Shown: positions 26,786 through 34,157 of the stretch, in pieces | Layout of the letters: the number at the start of each line of letters is the position of its first letter | Position numbering within the stretch: the first letter of the stretch is position 1 | Source of the DNA: Alphaproteobacteria bacterium | Lineage (GTDB): Bacteria; Pseudomonadota; Alphaproteobacteria; Micavibrionales; Micavibrionaceae | Assembly (NCBI GenBank): GCA_016764775.1 | Contig: JAESRE010000017.1 | Location: 1-49,236, forward strand | Length of the DNA: 49,236 nucleotides | Direction: 5' to 3' | Notes under the pieces: generated by a model | Seen by the model: the letters and a program-made list of their open reading frames with translations, nothing else | The model's database searches: none | Told to the model about the DNA's origin: nothing | Program-made: the position numbers and the translations under genes

Positions 26786-26804
26786 ATAACGGTGTGGCCG
26801 TTAT
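26786..26804. promoter_or_regulatory. Perfect inverted repeat in the fadA-FYDLN divergent region
   Basis: ATAACGG (26786-26792) and CCGTTAT (26798-26804) are separated by TGTGG. It lies 136 bases upstream of the thiolase start and 121 bases upstream of the FYDLN protein start. There is no T-run, so an operator is more likely than a terminator. A TTGACT at 26844-26849 could be a -35 element for the plus-strand gene, but no good -10 follows. Apart from these signals the 274-base gap shows nothing else I can name. Confidence 0.4.
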
Positions 26805-26924
26805 GGAATACTTAAAAATTTCACAAAATACGGGTATAAAGGTTTGACTTGCTCGGCTGAATCGGGCAGATCAGGCGAGTAACCAAACTTAATAATAATT
26901 ATAACCTCTTTAAGGAGATGTGCC

Positions 26925-27398
26925 GTGGGTGCAGCTTTAGATGCCAAAGGCTTAAAAAGAATTTGTTTGAATTGCGGAACGCGTTTTTACGACATGAACA
27001 AACGTCCGATCGTATGTCCGAGTTGCGACACCGAGTTCACCGGTGAAATCAAGGTCAAGAGCCGCCGTTCACGCGGAGCGGCCGCTCAGGAAGAGGCCGA
27101 AGGTCAAGTATCCAAGAAAAAAGCCAAGGATGCCGAAACCGAAGAGGATGATGAGGACGAAGATGAAGACGATGATGCCGAGGTGGTGAGCCTTGAGGAT
27201 CTCGACGAAGACGGCGCCGATGACGACGATGACGACGATGATGATATCGACGGTGATCTGGATCTGGATGATGACGATCTGGATGATCTGGATGTCGATG
27301 ATGATCTTGGTGATTTGAACGATCTCGAGCCGGATGCAGACCTCGACGAAGATGATGATGAAGACGACGACTCAGACGACGAGGACGACAAGAGCTAG
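26925..27398 (+). CDS. FYDLN acid domain protein (TIGR02300 type)
   Basis: The 157-residue protein starts with GTG at 26925 behind AAGGAG at seven bases. The N-terminus has a zinc ribbon with CLNC and CPSC pairs (C14, C17, C31, C34) enclosing GTRFYDMNKRPIVCP, the FYDLN-type signature known mainly from alphaproteobacteria. The second half, from about residue 70, is almost wholly Asp and Glu (for example DDDDDDDDIDGD). The function is unknown; zinc ribbon plus acidic tail recalls proteins that mimic nucleic acid or bind basic proteins. It is followed after 21 bases by prmA, so both may share a transcript. Confidence 0.9.
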   Translation: MGAALDAKGLKRICLNCGTRFYDMNKRPIVCPSCDTEFTGEIKVKSRRSRGAAAQEEAEGQVSKKKAKDAETEEDDEDEDEDDDAEVVSLEDLDEDGADDDDDDDDDIDGDLDLDDDDLDDLDVDDDLGDLNDLEPDADLDEDDDEDDDSDDEDDKS

Positions 27399-27419
27399 TC
27401 TCTCTTGCTTCCGAGCCTG

Positions 27420-28328
27420 ATGTTTAAGACCCGTTTTATTCTCCCCGCGACCTTGAGTAATTTTGAGGTCGCGGTTTTTGGTGAAGCGTTGAGCGATTTA
27501 TGTTTTTCGCATTCCGCGCTGCGGCTTGAAAATCACCATCAATCCGATTGGGCGATTGAATTGATGAGTAACGAGTCGGCCAATGAAAATGTTTTGCGGT
27601 CGCGTCTGCAGATTGTTTCCGAGACACATAACATTCCCCTGCCCGCCGACATAGATTTTGAAGAAGAAGAGATCGAGGACCGTAACTGGCTGGAATATTC
27701 CTACCAGCAATTCGAACCGTTCAACGTGGGGTCATTCTTTATTTACGGGGCGCATTTCGAGGGCGAAGTGCCGCCATCCAAAATCGGTTTACAGGTGGAC
27801 GCCACCACAGCCTTCGGGTCGGGCGAGCATGGTACGACCAAGGGGTGCCTGCATGCGATGGACGACATGTTCGAAATGGGCGTTTGTCCGTGGAACATTC
27901 TGGATATGGGCACGGGTAGCGGCATTCTCGCGATTGCTGCGTGGAAACTCTGGCATGCACCTGTTTTCGCCGTTGATAACGACCCCGAAAGTATTCGGGT
28001 GACCGAACGCCATGTCGAGGATAACGGCCTGGAGGTCGGTAGGGGCAAAATCGAAACCTTCGTCAATGAAGGGTTTGCCGGTGACCGGGTGCAGAAAAAA
28101 GGACCGTACGAGTTGGTGATTGCGAATATATTGCCCGGACCGCTCAAAGCGATGGCGCAAGACCTCGAGAGTGTTGTCGATGACAATGGCTATGTCATCC
28201 TGTCCGGCATTCTGAACGATCAGGTCGGGGATGTGTTGTCGGTCTATGAGCAGGGAAGTTTGCGCAAACTCGAAGAACGCAAAATCGACGGATGGTCAAC
28301 GCTTGTGCTCCACAAAGCGGAAACGTAA
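27420..28328 (+). CDS. prmA: Ribosomal protein L11 methyltransferase PrmA
   Basis: PrmA trimethylates several amino groups on ribosomal protein L11 using S-adenosylmethionine. The 302-residue protein has the SAM-binding motif NILDMGTGSGILAIAAWKLW in its C-terminal half, preceded by TAFGSGEHGTTKGCL, and a later ANILPGPLKAMA block (the family's NILAxPL). The N-terminal substrate-recognition part is present (FILPATLSNFEVAVF). The ATG at 27420 is favoured over a TTG at 27405. The 3' end overlaps the 3' end of the convergent membrane-protein gene by 33 bases. Confidence 0.93.
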   Translation: MFKTRFILPATLSNFEVAVFGEALSDLCFSHSALRLENHHQSDWAIELMSNESANENVLRSRLQIVSETHNIPLPADIDFEEEEIEDRNWLEYSYQQFEPFNVGSFFIYGAHFEGEVPPSKIGLQVDATTAFGSGEHGTTKGCLHAMDDMFEMGVCPWNILDMGTGSGILAIAAWKLWHAPVFAVDNDPESIRVTERHVEDNGLEVGRGKIETFVNEGFAGDRVQKKGPYELVIANILPGPLKAMAQDLESVVDDNGYVILSGILNDQVGDVLSVYEQGSLRKLEERKIDGWSTLVLHKAET

Positions 28329-28892
28329 AATCATCAAATACAGCAAGACAAAGTAGAATAGACACAGCTCCTCAACTTCTCCCGAACGTGTGAGCAGCAT
28401 TATATCGGGTGTGCTTTCATCGACCTTGTCGATGATCTTAATGATAAGCACCAGCAGGGCCGTCGGTGCAAGAATGGCGGGCGGGTAAATGATTTCAAAT
28501 TTTTTCGGCAAAAGCACAGGCTTGAACTCCTTCAAAAGAGGGATGATCAATCCTCCTGTCAGGACCCCTATCATGAGAAGCAGTCGCGGCTTTTGGTCGA
28601 GCCATGACGATGTGTTGTGCAGGTTGGTTTCATTCTGGTCGTTATAATCCGTCCAGTATTCCGGCGTGCCCCAGTCGAAAATATGCTGCCCCCAGCTGAT
28701 CTCCTCACCGACTATATACGTGCATCCCCCCACAAAACACATAACCCAAAAAATCAGGAACGGTTTTTGAACGGACGGGAGAATAAAGAGGCACCACAAG
28801 GCAAAGATCAATGCCATTAGCGCAACAAAAACTTGCAAGCTTTCATGCGGACCGCTTTCGGAATGAAACGGCACCTTATATTCAAGAGGCAT
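28296..28892 (-). CDS. Polytopic membrane protein with EEISWGQ motif; true start probably upstream
   Basis: From the first ATG (28892) the protein has 198 residues and about five hydrophobic segments. It shows GEEISWGQHIFDWGTPEYW and NDQNETNLHN (about residues 61-92), blocks that I recall from a widespread family of uncharacterised bacterial membrane proteins. The reading frame stays open for 29 more codons upstream (to 28979) and encodes a further membrane helix, ILWLGGPLLLFIGQVAIEIL, which the family normally has, yet no ATG, GTG or TTG occurs there and no ribosome site precedes 28892. An ATT start at 28970 would give MKTLSPILW as its beginning. Either a rare start codon or 5' damage is likely. 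Function unknown. Confidence 0.65.
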   Translation of the reverse strand: MPLEYKVPFHSESGPHESLQVFVALMALIFALWCLFILPSVQKPFLIFWVMCFVGGCTYIVGEEISWGQHIFDWGTPEYWTDYNDQNETNLHNTSSWLDQKPRLLLMIGVLTGGLIIPLLKEFKPVLLPKKFEIIYPPAILAPTALLVLIIKIIDKVDESTPDIMLLTRSGEVEELCLFYFVLLYLMILRFRFVEHKR

Positions 28893-29073
28893 AAGAATTT
28901 CGATGGCTACCTGGCCAATGAAAAGGAGAAGTGGGCCGCCAAGCCAGAGTATTGGAGATAATGTTTTAATTACAATAACTTACCGCAGATTTTAATTTTC
29001 ACCTAGATAGAAGGGAGGAGATTTCAACATGTTACTGCACCGCAGCTAGTGCGATGCAACATAACCCATTGAT

Positions 29074-29102
29074 TTGACAGGCATATTACTTCTCATTAAT
29101 GT
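29074..29102 (+). promoter_or_regulatory. Sigma70-like promoter
   Basis: TTGACA (29074-29079), a 17-base spacer and TAATGT (29097-29102) form a strong match. Transcription would start near 29109, inside the palindrome at 29100-29117, which would let a repressor bound there block it. It also rules out the ATG at 29099 as the start of the downstream gene. Confidence 0.7.
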
Positions 29103-29117
29103 TGCAATTAAGCAACA
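29100..29117. promoter_or_regulatory. Operator-like palindrome TGTTGC-N6-GCAACA (copy 2)
   Basis: A perfect inverted repeat with the same arms and spacing as the site at 9679-9696 overlaps the -10 element and predicted transcription start of the gene at 29135. A looser inverted pair (ATGTT to AACAT, 29029-29062) lies just upstream. Its position is typical of a repressor operator. Confidence 0.6.
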
Positions 29118-29134
29118 ATAAAAAGAAGAAAAAG

Positions 29135-29539
29135 ATGAATCAGCCGCTACGACTAGTCGAAACCGACGCTGTTATCCATGAAGAACCCCCTTTTGAAAAA
29201 CCGTCAGCCAAGCCATTACGGGATCTGGAAACCGTTCGGCATGTTGCCGTGTACAGCCAGCTCGATTTTCATCGTGCGGCCAGCGTCACCGAATCCGAAA
29301 GCGGTTATGATAATCAGCCCATAATGCCGTTTTTCATCAACCGCGAGCCCATCGATCTGGGTGGGCCGCATCAGGCAAAAGATGTCAGCGCCGCAATATC
29401 TTCGCGCTTTGATGCAACGCAGACGCCACATCTGATCGGACTACGCCAGCGTATCTTCGCAGAGGCGCAGGCTGCCGGACTCTATGAATGTGAGATGGAA
29501 GATCTCGGCGTTTACGGTTATGGCGACCTGACAGCCTGA
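29135..29539 (+). CDS. Protein of unknown function under an operator-like promoter
   Basis: The 134-residue frame starts at ATG 29135, directly after a purine-rich AAGAAGAAAAAG; an earlier in-frame ATG (29099) falls inside the promoter -10 box. The protein is soluble, with a Pro/Glu-rich start (EEPPFEKPSAKPLRDLE), a middle with INREPIDLGGPHQAKDVSAA and a C-terminus with EAQAAGLYECEMEDLGVYGY. No family is recognised and no signal peptide is seen. It converges with the gene at 29546-30175 with six bases between stops. The clear promoter and palindrome suggest tight control. Confidence 0.6.
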   Translation: MNQPLRLVETDAVIHEEPPFEKPSAKPLRDLETVRHVAVYSQLDFHRAASVTESESGYDNQPIMPFFINREPIDLGGPHQAKDVSAAISSRFDATQTPHLIGLRQRIFAEAQAAGLYECEMEDLGVYGYGDLTA

Positions 29540-29545
29540 TCCTGA

Positions 29546-30175
29546 TTAATCATCTGTGAGTTCCGGTGAAAGCACGGAACGTTTGCCGGGTCTGGGTTTC
29601 GGACTGTGCCCTCCCGTTTCCCCTTGTGCAATCGTATCCTTTTCAGGGCCTTGTCTATGTGCCGCTTCGTACAAATCAATATCAGGTTGGCGCGTTTTGG
29701 CCAGCTCCCACAATGATCCTTCAGGTACAAAATGAATGGCGGTAAAATTATGCGCGGGCGCCGCCGCCCACACTTCTTGCTCGAATGATATCTCCGCGAT
29801 CAGAATCATGATGTTATCCATTTCCTGCATCGCTGCGTATTCTGTGCCAAGCTCATTGACCAGCCAGTCGTGGTAAAACTGATCAAATTCATATTTATGT
29901 GCGTCGAGCTTTTTTTTCTCTTTTTTGTGGTCGGCTTCTTCGTTCTCTTGGGGGGCCGGTGCGGGCGCAACATCGGGAATGCCGTGCTTTTTTCGCCGTG
30001 CCGCCGCAAAGACGTTCAGCTCGGCGCGCCAGCCTTTAGAGAGTTTTTTGATGTCTGTAAGGATAATGTCGCTGTGCGGGTGTCCGCTGACAGATTCCGT
30101 TGCCTGTTTCAGCGCCAGATCAAGCGCCTCTACAGGCCCCTCTTCCGATGTTTCATTGATGAGCCAGGATACCAT
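29546..30175 (-). CDS. Protein of unknown function with charged central linker
   Basis: The 209-residue protein has GGAGG at seven bases before ATG 30175. It looks like two parts: an N-terminal helical region with ALDLALKQATESVSG, and a region from about 105 with a KKEKKKLDAHKYEFDQFYHD helix and IMILIAEISFEQEVWAAAPA, joined by an Ala/Pro/Glu linker (APAPAPQENEEADHKKE). The tail is Pro/Gly rich and disordered. No signal peptide, no recognised family. Confidence 0.65.
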   Translation of the reverse strand: MVSWLINETSEEGPVEALDLALKQATESVSGHPHSDIILTDIKKLSKGWRAELNVFAAARRKKHGIPDVAPAPAPQENEEADHKKEKKKLDAHKYEFDQFYHDWLVNELGTEYAAMQEMDNIMILIAEISFEQEVWAAAPAHNFTAIHFVPEGSLWELAKTRQPDIDLYEAAHRQGPEKDTIAQGETGGHSPKPRPGKRSVLSPELTDD

Positions 30176-30261
30176 ATCGCGCCTCCAGCAAGTCTCGTCA
30201 TTCTATAGCTATCTTAATTCGTAAGCTTGCGCTTTGACCAAAGTCAAAAAAGAAAAGAGCA

Positions 30262-32100
30262 CTACTCCACCGTAACGGATTTGGCGAGGTTGCGCGGCTG
30301 GTCGACATCCGTGCCTTTGGTCACGGCGACGTGATAGGCCAAAAGCTGCGCGGGTACGGCGTAGAGAATCGGAGCGGCGAACGGGTCGACATCCGGCATG
30401 GGGATCGACCATTTGAGGAATTGCTCCAGATCCTTCAACCCCTTTTCATCCGAGATCATCAGGACCTTTGCGCCGCGGGCGACATTCTCTTGCAAGTTGC
30501 TGGCTGTTTTTTCGAACAGAGGATCGTTACCGGGTGCGAAAACGGCAATCGGCATTTGCTCATCGATCAAGGCGATGGGGCCGTGTTTAAGCTCGCCCGC
30601 CGCATAGCCCTCGGCATGGATGTAGGAGACTTCCTTCATTTTCAATGCGCCTTCCATGGCCAGCGGGAAGAGAAGGTTACGGCCAAGATAGAGCATATGT
30701 GCAGATTCAAAAATGTCGCGCGCTATCCCTTGAATGTTTTTGCTGCGCTCATCGTCATGCAGAATGTCGGTAATTTGCTGCGGTATATGGCGCAGCGCAT
30801 CGGTCATCGTTTTTTCTTTTGCAGCATCGATAGAGCCGTTTTCACGCGCAACACATAGAGCCATACATGCCAGTGTTGTCAGCTGCGTGGTCAGGGCCTT
30901 GGTTGAAGCCACACCGATTTCAGGACCGGCGAGTGTGTGCAGGACCAGATCGCTTTCGCGCTCAATGGTGCTTTCGATCGTGTTGACGATAGAGAGAATT
31001 TTTTGCCCCTGTGACTTACAGAAACGCAAAGCCTCCAGCGTGTCCAAAGTCTCCCCGCTTTGGGAGACAAACACGGCCAGACCGTCTTTCGGCAATGGCG
31101 GTTCGCGGTAACGGAATTCGGATGCGATGTCGATGTCGCACGGAATGCCCGCGGTTTGTTCGAACCAGTATTTCGCCGTAGCACAGGCGTAGTAAGCGGT
31201 TCCGCAGGCCACCATGGTGATGCGCGGTGTTTTCTTCAAGGCCGCCAAGACATCAGGCGGGATCGAGATCGCGCCTGTCGCAGGATTGATAAAGGAATTG
31301 AGCGTATCGCCGATGACCGTCGGCTGTTCGTATACTTCCTTCAGCATGAAGTGGCGGAAGTTGCCCTTGCCCGTTGTCGCACCGCTTTGTGCCGTGACGC
31401 GAATTTCGCGCTCCACTTTTTCATTATCATTGGTGTAGATGCTGGCGCCCTCACGGGTTACGGCCACACGATCGCCATCCTCGAGGAAGCAGATTTTTTT
31501 GGTCAATGGCGCAAGCGCGTAAGAGTCACTGGCGACATACATTTCCCCGTCACCATAGCCGATGGCCAGCGGCGTGCCCTGTCGGCAACCGATCAGCAAA
31601 TCATCTTCATCTGCAAAAATCATCACCACGGCATAGGCGCCTTCGAGACGGTCGAATGTCGCATTGGCGGCCTCTTGCGGAGACTTGCCCTGTTTCAAAT
31701 AATGATCGACGAGGTGGACGATGACTTCGGTATCCGTTTCGGTTTCAAAGCGGGCCTGATTTTCTTCCAGCTCTTTTTTTAGTGCAGCATAATTTTCGAT
31801 GATGCCGTTATGCACGACGGCGACTTTGTCATTGGCGTGCGGGTGGGCGTTGTCTTCGGTGGGACCGCCATGGGTTGCCCAGCGTGTATGGCCGATGCCG
31901 ATATTGCCGCCGAGCGGTTCGGCTTTCAGCTTTTTCTCGAGGTTCTTCAGCTTGCCTTGCGCGCGGCAACGCACAGGTTTGCCGTCTTGCAATGTCGCCA
32001 CACCGGCCGAGTCATAGCCGCGATATTCCAGACGTTTTAGCCCTTCAACCAGATGAGGGGCCGCATCGTCGTCACTTAAAATTCCAATTATTCCGCACAT
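30262..32100 (-). CDS. glmS: Glucosamine-6-phosphate synthase GlmS
   Basis: GlmS makes glucosamine-6-phosphate from fructose-6-phosphate and glutamine, the first step to UDP-GlcNAc for peptidoglycan and LPS. The 612-residue frame begins MCGIIGILSDDD, so Cys2 becomes the N-terminal nucleophile of the glutaminase domain. HTRWATHGGPT and the SIS-domain blocks (VFVSQSGETLDTLEALRF, EVSYIHAEGYAAGELKHGPI) follow, and the chain ends LAKSVTVE, the usual C-terminus. The start overlaps the end of the exported Cys-protein gene by 13 bases, so the two are translationally linked. No glmS ribozyme is expected in this group and none is seen. Confidence 0.97.
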   Translation of the reverse strand: MCGIIGILSDDDAAPHLVEGLKRLEYRGYDSAGVATLQDGKPVRCRAQGKLKNLEKKLKAEPLGGNIGIGHTRWATHGGPTEDNAHPHANDKVAVVHNGIIENYAALKKELEENQARFETETDTEVIVHLVDHYLKQGKSPQEAANATFDRLEGAYAVVMIFADEDDLLIGCRQGTPLAIGYGDGEMYVASDSYALAPLTKKICFLEDGDRVAVTREGASIYTNDNEKVEREIRVTAQSGATTGKGNFRHFMLKEVYEQPTVIGDTLNSFINPATGAISIPPDVLAALKKTPRITMVACGTAYYACATAKYWFEQTAGIPCDIDIASEFRYREPPLPKDGLAVFVSQSGETLDTLEALRFCKSQGQKILSIVNTIESTIERESDLVLHTLAGPEIGVASTKALTTQLTTLACMALCVARENGSIDAAKEKTMTDALRHIPQQITDILHDDERSKNIQGIARDIFESAHMLYLGRNLLFPLAMEGALKMKEVSYIHAEGYAAGELKHGPIALIDEQMPIAVFAPGNDPLFEKTASNLQENVARGAKVLMISDEKGLKDLEQFLKWSIPMPDVDPFAAPILYAVPAQLLAYHVAVTKGTDVDQPRNLAKSVTVE

Positions 32101-32687
32101 GAGCTCATACCATTTTGAGAACAGGAGCCACCGCCCCCGACAAGATTTTCCAGATACTGCGCCAGATCGTCGCTTGAAGCGGAGCATGTGCTCTGTTCAA
32201 CCATCGCGCTGCCGTACATTATCCCTTTTTGCTGAAGTTCCGTCCACATCGCAACCGGCAATTTCGAATACCCGCCCAAAAACACGTAGGATTCGTCTTC
32301 GGTTTCCTCCGCGATGATTTTGTCGAGTAAGACCTGTTGATATTGCCCTTGCTTAATTCCTTTATTGAACTGGTCGCAGGCATCTTCAAAGACCTGCACT
32401 TCCAGTTTTTCAGGAATTTCACCTTCATACGAAAACAGGGGCGTAACAGTATAGGTGACGTATGGGGCACCGAGCGGCGTATCCGTGTCCGTTGTGTCTT
32501 CGGCTTGCGCCGATGCAGGACGCGATTGCGCGGGCTTTGATGCCTTTTCGATTTTGTCGATCTCTACCACGCCGATAAAATCCGCCTTTTCCAAAACTGT
32601 TTCAGGATCAACCGCCGGGCACTCATCCGCGCTGGCCTGAACAGGCATGCATAACAGCAAAATCAGTGGAAGCAGTTTCTTCATCAT
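32088..32687 (-). CDS. Exported Cys-containing protein between glmU and glmS
   Basis: The 199-residue protein has a signal peptide (MMKKLLPLILLLCMPVQASA, cut before DECPA). The mature part has cysteines at DECPAV, VFEDACDQF, STCSAS and a C-terminal cluster CSQNGMSSC. It contains a Ser/Ala/Glu/Thr-rich linker and a YVTYTVTPLFSYEGEIPEKL region with beta character, reminiscent of small secreted proteins with TIMP/NTR-like or similar folds that begin with a Cys-rich start; I cannot assign a family. It is encoded between glmU and glmS with a 13-base overlap into glmS, so it is coexpressed with amino-sugar synthesis. Confidence 0.75.
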   Translation of the reverse strand: MMKKLLPLILLLCMPVQASADECPAVDPETVLEKADFIGVVEIDKIEKASKPAQSRPASAQAEDTTDTDTPLGAPYVTYTVTPLFSYEGEIPEKLEVQVFEDACDQFNKGIKQGQYQQVLLDKIIAEETEDESYVFLGGYSKLPVAMWTELQQKGIMYGSAMVEQSTCSASSDDLAQYLENLVGGGGSCSQNGMSSCAE

Positions 32688-32747
32688 TATCTGAAAATAG
32701 TCGATTTTCTGCAGCGCACAAGTAACAGGATGTTGCGAAACGTTACA

Positions 32748-34118
32748 TCACGCCTTCTTTTTGGCTTGTTTGGCTTTGGCCTGTTTCATTTTTTCGCGGA
32801 ATTCAGCCGCCCAGCCTTTGCGGATTTTGGCCGTATCGCGGGCGATGGAAAGGGCATCTGCGGGGACGTCCTCGTTGATGGTGGAACCGGCGGCGACGAA
32901 TGCGCCGTCATCGATATGCAACGGCGCAACGAGGTTGACGTTGGAGCCGACCATGACGTCCTTGCCGATGATGGTTTTGTGTTTCTGGAACCCGTCATAG
33001 TTAACAGTGATGGCGCCGGCGGAGAAGTTCACGCGCTCGCCCATTTCACAATCACCGACATAGGCCAGATGATTGATTTTGGAGCCGTCACCGATTTTGG
33101 ATTTTTTGATTTCCACAAAATTACCGATCTTCGCATCCTTGCCGATCACGGAATCCGGACGCAAACGGGCAAACGGACCAAGTATTGCGCCTGCCTTTAC
33201 GGTTGCGCCTTCAAGATGGGAAAAGCCCTTAATGGTGACGTTCTTTCCGACTTTGACCTTGGGGCCGAAGATGACATTGGGTTCGATAAACGTGCCCTCG
33301 CCGATTTGCGTGTCATGCCACAGATGCACTGTTTCCGGAGATCGCATGACCACGCCGCTTTCCATGAATTGTTCGCGCAGGCGGTTTTGCAAATGGCCTT
33401 CGAGTGTCGCGAGGTCGGCGCGGGTGTTACAGCCCAGCGTTTCATGCACATCGGGTGTTACAGACACGACCATTTTATGGGCGCTGCCGATGATTTCGGG
33501 AAGCTGCGTGATATAAAATTCGCCCTGTGCGTTGTTGTTATCGAGCTTTTCAAGCCAGCCGGAAAGCTGTGCGCCATCGACGCAAAAGACGCCCGTATTC
33601 ACAAGCTGTATGGTTTTTTGTTCGGGGGTTGCGTCCTTTTCCTCGACAATTGCATGGAGGAAGCCCTGCTCATTCAGGATGAGGCGGCCATAGCCGAACG
33701 GATTTTGCAGCAGACATCCCAGAACGGATAACGGAGAATCACCGCGTGCGGCCACCAAATTACGCATTGTGTTTTCGCTCATCAGCGGGGCATCGCCCAG
33801 CACAATCAGCACATCGCCATCGAACCCGGCCAGCAAGGGTGCGGCCACGCGCACCGCGCCGCCTGTACCGTCGCGGGTTTCCTGCACAACCGTTTGATGC
33901 GGTTTAACGGCGGCTTCGAGTTCGGGCATATCGGGGCCCGTGACCACGATGATTTTGTCAGGGTTCAACGCTTCGCAGGATTTCAAAAGCCAGTTGATCA
34001 TCGGCAAGCCCGCAAGTTCATGCATGACTTTGGGCTTGTCGGACTTCATCCGTGTGCCTTTTCCGGCTGCCAGAACGACAACCGCGAGAGGACGATTATG
34101 CGGGAATTCATTGCTCAT
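32748..34118 (-). CDS. glmU: Bifunctional UDP-GlcNAc pyrophosphorylase/acetyltransferase GlmU
   Basis: GlmU acetylates glucosamine-1-phosphate and joins it to UTP, giving UDP-GlcNAc. The 456-residue protein has the uridyltransferase N-terminus VVVLAAGKGTRMKSDKPKVM, the GDAPLMSENT block, and a C-terminal left-handed beta-helix (for example GPFARLRPDSVIGKDAKIGN and the NYDGFQKHKTIIG stretch that binds acetyl-CoA and sugar). The end is Lys/Ala-rich. It is in the same minus-strand run as glmS, with an exported protein gene between them, and downstream of the DUF3108 and FemAB-like genes. Confidence 0.97.
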   Translation of the reverse strand: MSNEFPHNRPLAVVVLAAGKGTRMKSDKPKVMHELAGLPMINWLLKSCEALNPDKIIVVTGPDMPELEAAVKPHQTVVQETRDGTGGAVRVAAPLLAGFDGDVLIVLGDAPLMSENTMRNLVAARGDSPLSVLGCLLQNPFGYGRLILNEQGFLHAIVEEKDATPEQKTIQLVNTGVFCVDGAQLSGWLEKLDNNNAQGEFYITQLPEIIGSAHKMVVSVTPDVHETLGCNTRADLATLEGHLQNRLREQFMESGVVMRSPETVHLWHDTQIGEGTFIEPNVIFGPKVKVGKNVTIKGFSHLEGATVKAGAILGPFARLRPDSVIGKDAKIGNFVEIKKSKIGDGSKINHLAYVGDCEMGERVNFSAGAITVNYDGFQKHKTIIGKDVMVGSNVNLVAPLHIDDGAFVAAGSTINEDVPADALSIARDTAKIRKGWAAEFREKMKQAKAKQAKKKA

Positions 34119-34157
34119 AGCGCTATTCTCACGAAATGAACGAAAAACACAAGAGGG

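Noticed and set aside
27104-27391. Serine-rich minus-strand frame
   Set aside because: It is the complement of the Asp-coding GAT/GAC repeat in the FYDLN acid protein.
32728-32748. Third copy of the TGTTGC palindrome downstream of glmU
   Set aside because: TGTTGCG-AAA-CGTTACA has mismatched arms and different spacing, so I did not count it with the two perfect sites.
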